Positions 35,253 to 46,146 are shown, counted from the first letter of the stretch. The stretch: 64,000 nucleotides of DNA from Streptomyces sp. NBC_00525 (GCF_036346595.1 NZ_CP107834.1:6262001-6326000), one strand, 5' to 3'. The notes: a model not told the origin generated them from the letters alone. Numbers and translations: made by a program.

Positions 35253-35747
35253 TCAGTGGTGGAGCTTGGCCACGAACGCGTGGAGGTTGGTGACGGTACG
35301 GGCGATCTGTTCCTCCGTCGTGAGGCTCTCCTTGAAGCGGGCGCCGGAGGCCGGCGTCTTCTTCCCGCGTACGTATAGCGAACAGGCCAGGTCGGTGCAG
35401 ATGTACAGACCGACCGAATTGCCCTCGCGGCCGGCGGGGCCGGTCTTGCGGGCGGTCATCAGCGAGACCCCGTTGCCCGGATGCGTGGTCAGGCAGAGCG
35501 AGCACATGCTGCGGTGCAGGAAGCCGCGCTGCTGGGACGGGAAGCGCAGCGAGATCCCGGTCAGTTCGCCCTCGTGCTCGCAGACGATGTAGCTGCGTCC
35601 CGGAGCGGACAGGTCGCGCCAACCGAGGAAGTCGAGGTCGTCCCAGGGCAGTTCCTCCCAGTTCCTGGGCATGGGCAGCCGCTTGGCTTCCCCCTTGGAG
35701 CAATTCACGAACGATGAGCGGATGTCCTGCTCGGTCACGGCCTTCAT
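35253..35747 (-). CDS. FBP-domain protein, elongation factor G-binding-like zinc protein
   Basis: A 164-residue protein resembling the actinobacterial FBP/FusB-like family, small proteins with a C-terminal treble-clef zinc site that in FusB binds EF-G and frees it from fusidic acid. MKAVTEQDIRSSFVNCSKGE begins the N-terminal helical part. The zinc ligands are the pairs CSLC (in SMCSLCLTTHPGNG) and CTDLAC (in YICTDLACSLYVRG). The C-terminal LTTEEQIARTVTNLHAFVAK helix matches family members. A resistance role in this organism is only a possibility. Confidence 0.8.
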   Translation of the reverse strand: MKAVTEQDIRSSFVNCSKGEAKRLPMPRNWEELPWDDLDFLGWRDLSAPGRSYIVCEHEGELTGISLRFPSQQRGFLHRSMCSLCLTTHPGNGVSLMTARKTGPAGREGNSVGLYICTDLACSLYVRGKKTPASGARFKESLTTEEQIARTVTNLHAFVAKLHH

Positions 35748-35796
35748 GCCGCGAAGCTAACGCTGCCTATGAGCCCTAGGCAAATGATTAATTCGA

Positions 35797-36303
35797 TTAG
35801 GGCATCGCCTGGGCGTCATCGGCCGCGAGAAGGAGCCGGTGCACGGGCGGGTGCGGGATGGCGAGGTCCGGCCGCCAGGTCGCGAGGATCTGCGCCGAGG
35901 GGTCGAAGAGCGGCGCCGGCAGCGCGTCCGGCGCGGTCCACTCCCAGGTGCGGATCAGATGCGGCTCGGTGACCCGGGGGGTGGCGGAGTCCACGTCCAC
36001 GAGGGCGGCCATCGTCACCCGGTTGATCCCGGCGACGGCGTCGTGCAGCATCGCGAACACGGCGATCCGGTCCTCGGGAACGTCGAGACCGGTCTCCTCG
36101 CGCAGTTCGCGCACGGCCGCCGCCGCGACGGACTCGGGCAGCGGATCGACCTTGCCGCCGGGCAGTTCCCAGGTGCCGCTGTGATGCAGGCCGAGCAGCA
36201 CCCGGCCGCGTGCGTCCCGCACGATCACGCCGACGCCCAACGCGGCCTGCGCCTGCGGCGGACGGGTGTTGCGGGAGGGGGCGGAGGTGTTCTCGACGTC
36301 CAT
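35797..36303 (-). CDS. Nudix hydrolase
   Basis: A 168-residue Nudix enzyme. The Nudix box spans GGKVDPLPESVAAAAVRE and LREETGL; it has one extra residue between the first Gly and the first Glu compared with the usual Gx5Ex7REUxEExGU pattern, while the catalytic REXXEE part is intact. It probably removes nucleoside diphosphates linked to another group; the substrate is unknown. Its start overlaps a GGAG-like site in the leader. The neighbours are unrelated functionally. Confidence 0.88.
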   Translation of the reverse strand: MDVENTSAPSRNTRPPQAQAALGVGVIVRDARGRVLLGLHHSGTWELPGGKVDPLPESVAAAAVRELREETGLDVPEDRIAVFAMLHDAVAGINRVTMAALVDVDSATPRVTEPHLIRTWEWTAPDALPAPLFDPSAQILATWRPDLAIPHPPVHRLLLAADDAQAMP

Positions 36304-36388
36304 GGAGCTCTCCTCACGGGGCGGCCGGGTCCGTCGAGCCTAGGCCGTCGGCGGTGCGCGTCGCGGGGAGGACGCCCCGGCCCCGTGC

Positions 36389-37288
36389 TCACACCGCCAG
36401 TCGCAGCGCGGTCTCCGCGACGCCCAGGCGCACGCTCTGCCCCCAGGTCAGCTCCAGCGCGTCCGCCTCCATCCCGTCGCCGAACACCACCAGCCGGTCC
36501 GACTCCGCGGTCAGCCGCAGCGCCTCACCGGGGCCCAGCTCGCCCGCCGTGAACGAGGTGCCGGTCGACGGCGAGGGCCATGCCTCGCGGACGAACCAGA
36601 GCAGCCGGGGATCGGCCGGTCCCGGCAGTGCGAGGGCGCTGCCGCGCTCCTGCCACAGCGAGCGCAGCCAGCCGGTCGCCCCGGTTCCGGTGCCCACGAG
36701 CACACCGGAGGACGCCTGCGGTTCGGCGGGGGAGTCCGCCGTGTCGGAGCCGAGCCGGTAGCGGGCCGTCTGGTGGCCGGGCGGGCCGAGGTAGATCTCG
36801 TTGAGGGCCAGCAGCCGCTGCGTGTCGTCGGCCACCGCCTCCACCATCGTCAGCTCGTCGGCACGCCCGCCGGGCGTCACGACCGCCCGCATCAGCGCCC
36901 CCGCGTCGGCCGGCCGGTGACGCACCAGGACGCCGGGGTTGCGCCCCGGATCGGTGTCCACCCCGATGACCGACTGACCGGAGAGGTACTTCGCGGCGTT
37001 GGCGACCAGCCCGTCCTGCCCGACGACCACCACCACGTCCTCCGGCCCGAACAGGAACCGGTCCAGATCCGCCCGCTCCACCCGGCTCTGGCGCCACTGG
37101 AGCGGAACGGCCGCCGCCACATCGGCCAGCGCCCGCACGGTTCGTTCGTGCCTGCCCGCCACCTCGTCGATGGACCGGCCGCGCCCGGCCAGCACGAACG
37201 CGGCCTGGCCGTGCGTGCCGTGCCGGGCGAGCAACTCCTCGTACTCGGTGGTGCGGTGGACCAGCACCGCGCGCGGGGCCAGGCTCAT
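36389..37288 (-). CDS. NAD(+)/NADH kinase-like protein
   Basis: A 299-residue protein similar to ATP-NAD kinases. [20 protein letters not shown] aligns with the kinase GGDGT motif but reads GQDGL, and [19 protein letters not shown] corresponds to the conserved GTGATGW segment. The altered first motif leaves its activity uncertain. The start at 37288 ([20 protein letters not shown]) overlaps the stop of the SPFH gene by ATGA, so the two are co-translated. The open frame reading on to 38419 runs antisense-like through the SPFH gene in another frame and is not used. Confidence 0.8.
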   Translation of the reverse strand: MSLAPRAVLVHRTTEYEELLARHGTHGQAAFVLAGRGRSIDEVAGRHERTVRALADVAAAVPLQWRQSRVERADLDRFLFGPEDVVVVVGQDGLVANAAKYLSGQSVIGVDTDPGRNPGVLVRHRPADAGALMRAVVTPGGRADELTMVEAVADDTQRLLALNEIYLGPPGHQTARYRLGSDTADSPAEPQASSGVLVGTGTGATGWLRSLWQERGSALALPGPADPRLLWFVREAWPSPSTGTSFTAGELGPGEALRLTAESDRLVVFGDGMEADALELTWGQSVRLGVAETALRLAV

Positions 37289-38292
37289 GCCCCGGCCTCC
37301 GGCCTGCCGAGCCTGCCGAGCAGACCGGTGAGGACATCGGGGGACAGGGTGAGGCTGTCGATCCGGGGCAGGTTCTCGGCGAGCCGGGTGGCCGCCAGCG
37401 CGTGCAGCGTCGCCGCCTCCACCTCGCCGTGCGCCCGCAGCCAGGCCTGCTGCGCCTCGGCGCGCGCCGCGCCCACCTCCCGGGCGGCCTCCGCCTCGGC
37501 CCGAGCCAGCCGCACCGTGCGGGCGGCCTCCGCCTCGGCGCGCACCTTGTCGGCCGCCGCGTTCTCCTCGGCCTCGCGGCGGGCGTTGGTGCCGCGCTGT
37601 TCGACGAGCTGTTCCTCGCGGCGGGCCAGCTCGATCCGGCTGGCCAGCTCGTTCTCGGCGATGGTCCGCTCGCGCTCGACGGCCACGGCGCGCCGCTCGT
37701 AGGTGGCCCGGTCGGCCTCCTGCTGGATCTGCTCGCGGGCGGGGGTGCGCAGGGCGCGCTCCACCTCGGCCTCGGGGCGGATGGCGACGACGCGCACGGC
37801 CACCACGTCGATGCCGGTGGCGGGCAGCCGGGGCTCGGCGGCGAGACCGGCCGCCACCCGCTCGCGCACGGCGGCGACCCCGTCCACCAGGGCGCCGGCC
37901 AGCGGGGTGCGGGCCAGCACGTCCAGGGTGTGCTGCTGGGCGGTCTCGGTGAGCAGGGTGGCGATCTGTTCGAGGGGGGCGGCGCGCCAGGCGCCGGTGT
38001 CCGGGTCCACGGAGAAGTCGAGACGGGCGGCGGCCTCGGCCGGATCGCTGATGCGGTACGTGACGGTGGCCTGGACCGTGACGTCCTGGAAGTCGGAGGT
38101 GCGCGCGTGGAACGCCATGGCCAGCTCGCGGTCGTCGACCGGTACTTCGGAGAGCGCGGCGCTCAGCGACCGGAACCAGAAGCTCAGTCCGACGCCGTCG
38201 TGCACGAGCCGGCCGCGCTTGTGGTGGCGGATGTGCGCGGTGGGCGCGGAGCGGAGATGGCGCCGGCCGAAGCGGCGGGTGATGTCGGCCAT
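37285..38292 (-). CDS. SPFH/band-7 domain protein
   Basis: A 335-residue stomatin/prohibitin-type protein without a clear N-terminal membrane anchor. Residues about 25-190 are the SPFH domain ([60 protein letters not shown]). Residues about 190-300 form a long charged, Ala/Glu/Arg-rich coiled coil ([40 protein letters not shown]), typical of flotillin relatives that build membrane-associated oligomers. The ATG at 38292 follows AAGGGGG. It is coupled to the NAD-kinase-like gene, and a perfect palindrome at 38309-38331 lies just upstream. Confidence 0.85.
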   Translation of the reverse strand: MADITRRFGRRHLRSAPTAHIRHHKRGRLVHDGVGLSFWFRSLSAALSEVPVDDRELAMAFHARTSDFQDVTVQATVTYRISDPAEAAARLDFSVDPDTGAWRAAPLEQIATLLTETAQQHTLDVLARTPLAGALVDGVAAVRERVAAGLAAEPRLPATGIDVVAVRVVAIRPEAEVERALRTPAREQIQQEADRATYERRAVAVERERTIAENELASRIELARREEQLVEQRGTNARREAEENAAADKVRAEAEAARTVRLARAEAEAAREVGAARAEAQQAWLRAHGEVEAATLHALAATRLAENLPRIDSLTLSPDVLTGLLGRLGRPEAGA

Positions 38293-38308
38293 GGGGACCC
38301 CCTTCGTT

Positions 38309-38331
38309 TTTATCGTCATGAAGACGATAAA
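38309..38331. promoter_or_regulatory. Palindromic operator candidate of the SPFH gene
   Basis: TTTATCGTC-atgaa-GACGATAAA: perfect 9-bp arms, 17 bp upstream of the SPFH start. The form suggests a dimeric regulator site; the regulator is not identifiable locally. Confidence 0.6.
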
Positions 38332-38395
38332 GGGGGATCGTGGTTGTCGTCAAGGGGACGAGAAGGGGTGGTGTGCGGGCTCCGGACACACGAAC

Positions 38396-38424
38396 GGCCG
38401 GTGACTTCGGAGAAGTCACCGGCC
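38396..38424 (-). terminator. Terminator downstream of the TetR gene
   Basis: GGCCGGTGACTTC and GAAGTCACCGGCC form a perfect 13-bp stem with a 3-nt loop, 80 bp beyond the TetR stop on the minus strand. Confidence 0.7.
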
Positions 38425-38506
38425 GGCCGGGTTGCGCGCCGCCCCCGTCCCCACGGTGCGGCGCGGGCGGACCGTCGTCATCCGCTGGGACGACGGCCCA
38501 CGTCTG

Positions 38507-39136
38507 TCAGGCCCCGGACGCCGGGGCGGCCAGTCCGAGCGCGGGAAGCACCGCGCCCGTCACGAAGCGCACGAGAAACGTCTCGTCCGCGGGCGTGCCC
38601 GCCAGCATCGGGCGGGCACGCATCACACCGAGCAGCTGGGCGGCGACGAACTCCACCGCCGGGTTGTCCGCCGCCACCTCGCCGCGCTCGACCCCGCGCC
38701 GTACGAGCGCGTCGATCGCGGCCAGCTCCGGCAGGATCAGCGACTCGCGCAGCGCGCACAGCAGCTCCGGGCTCTGCAGCGCCGCGTGGCTCAGCGCCAG
38801 CGTCAGCGGGGTGTCCCGGCCCGCGACCTCGCCGATGGCCCGCGCCGCCTCCAGCAGGTCGCCCGCCAGCGAGCCGGTGTCGATGTTCCGCAGGGTGCCG
38901 CGCCGGGTGCCGTGCAGCGCGGCCACCACCAGCTCCGGCTTCGAGCCCCACTGGCGGTACAGCGTGGACTTGCCGCAGCGGGACCGGGCGGCCACCCCCT
39001 CCATGGTCAGCGACTCGTAGCCGTTCTCCCGCAGCATGTCGAGCACGGCCGTGTAGAGCTCCTGGGCCCGCTCCGGTGTGATCTTCGAACGGCGCTGGGC
39101 CGGGTGCCTGTCCGGCTCGGTCTGCTGCGGCGACAT
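38507..39136 (-). CDS. TetR-family transcriptional regulator
   Basis: A 209-residue regulator. The HTH is at about residues 20-60: MLRENGYESLTMEGVAARSR and CGKSTLYRQWGSKPELVVAA. The C-terminal ligand domain is of the TetR_C type. I use the start MSPQQTEPDRHPAQ at 39136, with GAGAGGG upstream. The longer frame would translate the operator itself into RYRYASVPIRRR-like residues, so it is rejected. It lies divergent from the PAP2 phosphatase gene, across the palindrome array at 39174-39243. Confidence 0.88.
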   Translation of the reverse strand: MSPQQTEPDRHPAQRRSKITPERAQELYTAVLDMLRENGYESLTMEGVAARSRCGKSTLYRQWGSKPELVVAALHGTRRGTLRNIDTGSLAGDLLEAARAIGEVAGRDTPLTLALSHAALQSPELLCALRESLILPELAAIDALVRRGVERGEVAADNPAVEFVAAQLLGVMRARPMLAGTPADETFLVRFVTGAVLPALGLAAPASGA

Positions 39137-39173
39137 GTGCCTGTGCCCTCTCTGCGACTCTGCGACGAGGTCC

Positions 39174-39243
39174 ATCGATACGCCAGTGTACCGATACGTG
39201 AGTGTTCCGATACGCCGACGTATCGGTACACTGGCGTATCGAT
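39174..39243. promoter_or_regulatory. Complex TetR operator: 25-bp perfect inverted repeat with nested half-sites
   Basis: The arms 39174-39198 and 39219-39243 are perfectly complementary over 25 bp, separated by 20 bp. The half-site CGATACG (or CGTATCG) occurs five times across the region, including a smaller inverted pair CCGATACG/CGTATCGG at 39207-39226. It fills the gap between the TetR gene and the PAP2 gene, so binding should repress both. Confidence 0.85.
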
Positions 39244-39263
39244 AAGGGCGGGGTATCCGCCGC

Positions 39264-40115
39264 ATGGACACCGATTCGTCAGCAAAGGGGCACCGGGTGA
39301 GGTACGCCGGTCACACGCCCGCCGACCAGGGGGCCCCGGACACCATGGCCCGGCCGCCCCTGGTCCGGGAGCTCCTGCTCGTCGTCGGGCTCTTCCTGGT
39401 CTACAAACTCGGCCGCCGGGCCGCCAACGGGCATGTGGACGAGGCGTTCGACAACGCCCACCGCGTCTGGGACCTCGAACGCGCCGCCGGCCTGCCGGGC
39501 GAAGGGCTCGTCCAGCGCCTGCTCCTGCACGACGAGACGCTGATCCACCTGGCCAACACCTACTACGCCACCGTGCACTTCCCGGCCACCCTGCTGTTCC
39601 TGGCCTGGCTGTACTGGCGCCGGCCCCGCCACTACGTCTGGGCGCGCCGCGTCCTGGCCGTCCTCACCGCGGCCGCGCTCGCCCTGCACCTGCTCTTCCC
39701 GCTCGCCCCGCCGCGCCTGCTCGCCACCACCCACCTCGTCGACACCGGCCGCGTCTACGGACCCTCGGTGTACGGGGCACAGCCCGCCGCCGACTCCATG
39801 GCCAACCAGTTCGCCGCGATGCCCTCGCTGCACTTCGGCTGGGCCGTCCTGGTCGGCGTCGGCCTCGTCGTCGCCACCCGGTCCCGGTGGCGGTGGCTGT
39901 GGCTCCTGCACCCGGCGCTCACGCTGCTCGTCATCGTCGGCACCGCCAACCACTACTGGCTCGACTCGATCGTCGCCGCCGCGCTGCTCTCCGTGGTCCT
40001 CGCCGCGCTGCCGCTGCGGCGCGCCGAACCGGTACGCCCGCCCCGGCCCCGGCCGGCCGTCGTACCCCAGCGGGAACACGCCCCCGGATACGCCGCCACC
40101 GGAGCGCGTCGGTGA
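39264..40115 (+). CDS. PAP2-family membrane phosphatase
   Basis: A 283-residue integral membrane protein of the PAP2_3 type. Several membrane helices (LLLVVGLFLVYKLG, TLLFLAWLYWRR, VLAVLTAAALALHLLFPLAP) and the active-site pieces MPSLHFGWAVLVGVGLV and GTANHYWLDSIVAAALL (the catalytic His and Asp of the SGH-xxx-H motifs) are visible. These enzymes dephosphorylate lipid phosphates or transfer head groups. It overlaps the following membrane-protein gene by GTGA and is controlled by the adjacent TetR operator. Confidence 0.85.
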   Translation: MDTDSSAKGHRVRYAGHTPADQGAPDTMARPPLVRELLLVVGLFLVYKLGRRAANGHVDEAFDNAHRVWDLERAAGLPGEGLVQRLLLHDETLIHLANTYYATVHFPATLLFLAWLYWRRPRHYVWARRVLAVLTAAALALHLLFPLAPPRLLATTHLVDTGRVYGPSVYGAQPAADSMANQFAAMPSLHFGWAVLVGVGLVVATRSRWRWLWLLHPALTLLVIVGTANHYWLDSIVAAALLSVVLAALPLRRAEPVRPPRPRPAVVPQREHAPGYAATGARR

Positions 40116-41074
40116 ACGCCACGCTCGCCGCCGTCGCGCTCTCCCTCGTCTCCGCAGCCGCCTACGCCGCGGCCGCGGTGGCCCAGGCCCGCCTCGCCGG
40201 CCGGACCGCACCCGGCGGCACCCTCCGGCTCCTCGGGCGCGGCGCCTGGTGGAGCGCGGTCGGCCTGAACGCGGGCGGCGCCCTGCTCCACGTCGCCGCC
40301 CTGAAGTACGGCCCGCTCACCCTGGTCCAGCCGCTCGGCGCGCTGACCCTGGTCGCGGCCGTCCCGCTGGGCGCCCGAGCGGCCGGCCGCCGGGTCGGCC
40401 GCACCGAGTGGCGCGGCACCCTGCTCACCCTGCTAGGCCTCGGCGCCCTGCTCCTCACGGCGGGCGGAGCCGCCCCGCACGAGACGCTGACCCTGACCGA
40501 GGCGCTCGCCGTGGGCGCCGGAACCATGGCCCTGGTCGCCGGACTCAGCCGGCCCGGCGCCCGCCCCGGACTGCGGCACGCCGCCGCGTCCGGCATCACC
40601 TCCGGCGTCGCGTCCGCGCTCACCCAGACCCTCACCGTCGCGGTCACCGACCACACCGGACCGCTGCTCGACGCGCGCGTGGTGGTCGTCGCCGTGCTGG
40701 TGTCCGCGTTCGCGATGGGCGGGCTGCTGCTCTCCCAGACCGCGTACCGGGGCGGCCTCGGGGCCCCGCTCGCCGTCGTCACCCTCGCCAACCCGGTCGC
40801 CGCCGCGGCCATCGGGCTCGCCCTGCTCGGGGAGCGGTTCCAGGGCGGACCGGCCGGGCTCGTCCCCGCGCTCATCGGCGCGGCGGCGGCCGTCCGGGGC
40901 GTGGTCCTGCTCAGCCGCGCCCAGGCACAGACCGTGCCGGCCGGGGCCGGGGTCGGGGCTGGGGTCGGGGCCGGTGCCGAGGCGCCGCCGCCCGCCCCGT
41001 CGCGGGTGGTCGTCAGCCGCCCTCGCCCCACCCGCCCGGAGCGGCGGTGCCGCGTCGGGGCCGGGCGGGGCTGA
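40112..41074 (+). CDS. DMT/EamA-like multi-helix membrane protein
   Basis: A 320-residue membrane protein with about nine or ten hydrophobic helices, built as two similar halves, typical of the drug/metabolite transporter superfamily (VALSLVSAAAYAAAAVAQAR, LKYGPLTLVQPLGALTLVAA, GAPLAVVTLANPVAAAAIGL). The GTG at 40112 overlaps the PAP2 stop, so they share an mRNA. The C-terminal tail is Gly/Ala/Pro-rich with AGVGAGVGAG repeats and is likely disordered. The exported or imported compound is unknown. Confidence 0.85.
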   Translation: MNATLAAVALSLVSAAAYAAAAVAQARLAGRTAPGGTLRLLGRGAWWSAVGLNAGGALLHVAALKYGPLTLVQPLGALTLVAAVPLGARAAGRRVGRTEWRGTLLTLLGLGALLLTAGGAAPHETLTLTEALAVGAGTMALVAGLSRPGARPGLRHAAASGITSGVASALTQTLTVAVTDHTGPLLDARVVVVAVLVSAFAMGGLLLSQTAYRGGLGAPLAVVTLANPVAAAAIGLALLGERFQGGPAGLVPALIGAAAAVRGVVLLSRAQAQTVPAGAGVGAGVGAGAEAPPPAPSRVVVSRPRPTRPERRCRVGAGRG

Positions 41075-41086
41075 GAGCCGTACGCC

Positions 41087-41635
41087 CTACGCGGGGTCCG
41101 GCGGCGCGGCCGGATAGTCCGCGAGCGCGCGGGTCAGCCAGCCGATCCAGAAGTTCTCCAGGTCGATGCCGCCGCGCAGCACCATGTGCCGCAGCCGGTC
41201 CCCGGGCGCGTCCCGTTCCGGCGGGAAGTCCCTGGCCTCGATCTCCAGGTACTCCGCGAGCTGACGCCGGTGCAGAACCAGATGACGCCGCAACTCCGCG
41301 TCGAGCCCCGGCGCCCCGACCACCGCCGCCGCCCGCAGCCGCAGCAGCAGCGGATCGCGCACCTGCTTGGGGTCCTCCCGCCGGGCCACCCAGGCGGACA
41401 GCGCCTCGCGGCCCGCAGGCAGTACCTCGTACTCCTTCTTCTGCCCCCGCGCCGGCTGCGCCGGGGCCAGAGCCCTGATTTGCCCGGCCTGCTCCAGCTT
41501 GCCCAGCTCCCGGTAGATCTGCTGGTGCGTGGCCGACCAGAAATAGCCGATCGACCGGTCGAACCTGCGGGTCAGCTCAAGACCCGATGAGGGCTTTTCG
41601 AGCAGGGCGGTGAGGATCGCGTGCGGCAGTGACAT
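41087..41635 (-). CDS. PadR-family transcriptional regulator
   Basis: A 182-residue PadR regulator. N-terminal winged helix: MSLPHAILTALLEKPSSGLE, LTRRFDRSIGYFWSATHQQI and YRELGKLEQAGQIRA. The C-terminal domain is of the PadR C4/Vir type helical dimerisation kind (VRDPLLLRLRAAAVVG, ELRRHLVLHRRQLAEYLEIE). I use ATG 41635, where AGGA lies 10 nt upstream; ATG 41644 is possible. It lies downstream of the dienoyl-CoA-reductase-like gene on the same strand and probably binds the palindrome at 43752-43781. Confidence 0.9.
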   Translation of the reverse strand: MSLPHAILTALLEKPSSGLELTRRFDRSIGYFWSATHQQIYRELGKLEQAGQIRALAPAQPARGQKKEYEVLPAGREALSAWVARREDPKQVRDPLLLRLRAAAVVGAPGLDAELRRHLVLHRRQLAEYLEIEARDFPPERDAPGDRLRHMVLRGGIDLENFWIGWLTRALADYPAAPPDPA

Positions 41636-41688
41636 GGGCTGCATCCTAGAGACGGCCGGGCGGCCCGAGAGCCGCCCGGCCGTCCGGG

Positions 41689-43737
<2,049 letters not shown>

Positions 43738-43751
43738 CTAGACCAACGCCA

Positions 43752-43781
43752 CGCCATTGTGCAACAAGTTGCACAATGGCG
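43752..43781. promoter_or_regulatory. PadR-type operator, perfect palindrome
   Basis: CGCCATTGTGCAAC and GTTGCACAATGGCG form perfect 14-bp arms with an AA spacer. It lies 48 bp upstream of the fadH-like start and about 145 bp before DoxX, so it can control both divergent genes. Confidence 0.75.
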
Positions 43782-43926
43782 TTCGTCGCACTGTGTCACG
43801 GCTCACGCCCCGGACGGCGTAACAACGCGATCCGTGCGCGGCGCGGGGCGCGGAGAGTGGTGGCGTACGGCATCCAGGCCGTCCCCGTCGTCCGGGCGGG
43901 ACCCCGACACCCTCCGGAGAACCCCT

Positions 43927-44454
43927 ATGGGCTGCGTCAACCGGCACGATCTCGGACTGCTCCTCCTGCGCGTCGGCACCGGCGCGGTGCTCGCCGCGCA
44001 CGGCTCGCAGAAGCTCGCCGGCTGGTTCGGCGGCGGGGGAGTCGAGGGCACCACGGCGGCCATGGAGGCGATGGGCTTCCACCCGCCGAAGTACAGCGCG
44101 ATCGCCGCCGGGCTCGGCGAGGCGGGCGGCGGCGCGCTGCTCGCCCTGGGCCTGGCCACCCCCGCCGCGGGCGCCGCCGCGGCCGGCGCGATGGCGGGCG
44201 CGGTGGCCGTCCACGCCCCGGCGGGCTTCTTCGCCCAGGGCGGCGGCTACGAATACCCGGCGTTCCTTGGCTTCACGGCCGCCGCGATCGGCCTGGCCGG
44301 ACCCGGCCGCTACTCGGTGGACCATGCGACGGGGCACGCGTTCAACCAGCCCTGGACGCTCGCCCTGGCGTTCCTCGGCAGCGCGGCCGCGGCGGCCGCG
44401 GTGGTCGGGAAGCGCTCCCGGCGGCAGGCCGTCCCGGAGCCGGAGCACTTCTGA
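43927..44454 (+). CDS. DoxX-family membrane protein
   Basis: A 175-residue membrane protein of the DoxX type: LGLLLLRVGTGAVLAAHGSQ followed by KLAGWFGGGG, then helices with AGLGEAGGGALLALGLATPA, AGAMAGAVAVHAPAGFFAQG and YPAFLGFTAAAIGLAGPGRY. DoxX proteins have been linked to sulfur oxidation and to redox or thiol stress in actinobacteria; the exact role is unknown. GGAGA precedes the ATG. Likely shares the PadR operator with the fadH-like gene on the other strand. Confidence 0.88.
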   Translation: MGCVNRHDLGLLLLRVGTGAVLAAHGSQKLAGWFGGGGVEGTTAAMEAMGFHPPKYSAIAAGLGEAGGGALLALGLATPAAGAAAAGAMAGAVAVHAPAGFFAQGGGYEYPAFLGFTAAAIGLAGPGRYSVDHATGHAFNQPWTLALAFLGSAAAAAAVVGKRSRRQAVPEPEHF

Positions 44455-44487
44455 CGGGCCCGCCGCGCCGGGCGCACCCGCCGCTGC

Positions 44488-46122
44488 CTAGCGGCGGCCC
44501 CTGGCGGCCGCGACCAGTTCCGGGAGCGTGCCGAACTTCACCCGCGGGCGCCCGCCCGCGCGTCCGCGCGAGCGTTCCGCCCGGTCGATGGCGGCCAGCC
44601 CGCGCGCGTCGACGGCGTGCCGGTTGCGGCTGCGGACCAGGCGGCCGAACGCCTTGGCCGGAGGGGCGGGGGAGGGGAGCGCGCCGGCCACCGCGTCCGC
44701 CAGCAGCGTGCCGACCGTCTCGGCCGCGCAGGTGCGGTTGGCGCCGATGCCCCCGGAAGGCCCCCGCTTGATCCAGCCGACCACATACGTGCCGGACAGG
44801 CCCACGACCCGCCCGCCCTCGTGCGGAACGGTGCCGCTCGCCTCGTCGAAGGGCAGCCCCGGCACGGCCAGCCCCCGGTAGCCGATGGCCCGCAGGAACA
44901 GCCCCGCCGGGATCTGCGCCTCGCCCCCGCCGGCCGTGACCCGCACCCCCGCCACGGCCTCGGAGCCGGTGAGCTCCAGCGGCGCCGAATGGAAGCGGAA
45001 CACGATGCGCCGCCCTTCCCCGGCCGGGCGCGACCAGTCCACCCGCTCGCGGCGTACGTCCCGCAGCAGCGCCGCCGGACCGCCCGGCGCGGCGGCCTCG
45101 ATCGCGGGCCCGATGCGCGGGTCGTGGTCGTCCACCACCAGGTCCACACCCGGCAGATGCTTGAGCGCCAGCAGCTCGGACGCGGTGCACGCGGCGTCCT
45201 CGGGGCCGCGCCGGCCGAGCAGGACCACCTCGCGGACCGCCGACCCGCGCAGGGCGGCGAGCGCGTGGTCCGCGATGTCGGTGCCCGCGAGCCCCGCCGG
45301 GTCCGCGACGAGGATGCGGGCCACGTCCAGCGCCACGTTGCCGTTCCCGGCGACGACCACCCGCTCGGCGCGCGAGAGGTCCACGGCGTCCGCCGCCACC
45401 TCGGGATGCGCGTTGTACCAGGAGACGAAGGAGGTCGCCGCGATGCCGCCCGGCAGGTCCTCGCCGGGTATGCCCAGCCGGCGGTCGGCGGCCGCCCCCA
45501 CCGCGTAGATCACCGCGTCGTGGTGCGCGGCCAGCTCCTCGGCGGTGACGTCCTTGCCCACCTCGACGCCGAGGTGCATCCGGACGCGCGGATGGGAGTG
45601 GAAGCGCGAGAAGGTGTCGCCCACGCCCTTCGTGCCCGGATGGTCGGGCGCCACGCCGTAACGGACGAGGCCGCCCGCCACCGGCAGCCGGTCCACCAGG
45701 GTGACCTCGGCGTTGGTGTGCAGCAGCAGGTCCTCGGCCGCGTACATCCCGGCGGGTCCGGTGCCGACGACCGCCACCCGGATCGGCGCGAAGTCCGACG
45801 GCAGGCTGCGTGCGAACGAAGGGGCGCCCCACGCATGGAAGTTGGGCCCGTCGGCCGCCTCCGGTTCCCGGTCCGCGTAGTAGGCGGCGTTGACGGCGGC
45901 GTACTCCTCGTTCGCCCCGGAGAGGCTGTCCACCGGGAAGATCGCGTCCACCGGGCACGCGTCGGCGCAGGCCCCGCAGTCGATGCAGGTCCGCGGGTCC
46001 ACGTACAGCATCTCCGTACGGCCGAAGTCGGGTTCGTCCGGCGTCGGGTGGATGCAGTTGACGGGGCAGACGCTGACGCAGGTGGCGTCACTGCAACAGG
46101 TCTGGGTGATGGCGTAGGTCAT
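44488..46122 (-). CDS. Ferredoxin/ferredoxin-NADP reductase fusion (FprB-like)
   Basis: A 544-residue protein with an N-terminal ferredoxin of about 75 residues having two cluster motifs (CCSDATCVSVCPVNCIH and CIDCGACADACPVDAIF), then an adrenodoxin-reductase-like FAD/NADPH module (RVAVVGTGPAGMYAAEDLLL, VVVAGNGNVALDVARILV, IKRGPSGGIGANRTCAAETV). The layout matches mycobacterial FprB. It follows the AurF-like oxygenase by 24 bp on the same strand, so it is the likely electron donor for that diiron enzyme. Confidence 0.92.
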   Translation of the reverse strand: MTYAITQTCCSDATCVSVCPVNCIHPTPDEPDFGRTEMLYVDPRTCIDCGACADACPVDAIFPVDSLSGANEEYAAVNAAYYADREPEAADGPNFHAWGAPSFARSLPSDFAPIRVAVVGTGPAGMYAAEDLLLHTNAEVTLVDRLPVAGGLVRYGVAPDHPGTKGVGDTFSRFHSHPRVRMHLGVEVGKDVTAEELAAHHDAVIYAVGAAADRRLGIPGEDLPGGIAATSFVSWYNAHPEVAADAVDLSRAERVVVAGNGNVALDVARILVADPAGLAGTDIADHALAALRGSAVREVVLLGRRGPEDAACTASELLALKHLPGVDLVVDDHDPRIGPAIEAAAPGGPAALLRDVRRERVDWSRPAGEGRRIVFRFHSAPLELTGSEAVAGVRVTAGGGEAQIPAGLFLRAIGYRGLAVPGLPFDEASGTVPHEGGRVVGLSGTYVVGWIKRGPSGGIGANRTCAAETVGTLLADAVAGALPSPAPPAKAFGRLVRSRNRHAVDARGLAAIDRAERSRGRAGGRPRVKFGTLPELVAAARGRR

Positions 46123-46146
46123 GGTCGGCTCGGGCTCTCGCTCGGG

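Noticed and set aside
36389..38419. A 676-codon open frame covering both the NAD-kinase-like and SPFH genes
   Set aside because: Its upstream half is in a different frame from the SPFH gene and is Arg/Gly-rich without domain signal; the NAD-kinase-like start at 37288 fits the ATGA overlap.
39137..39271. N-terminal extension of the TetR regulator
   Set aside because: The extension translates the palindromic operator into repeated RYR-type residues and no ribosome site precedes it.
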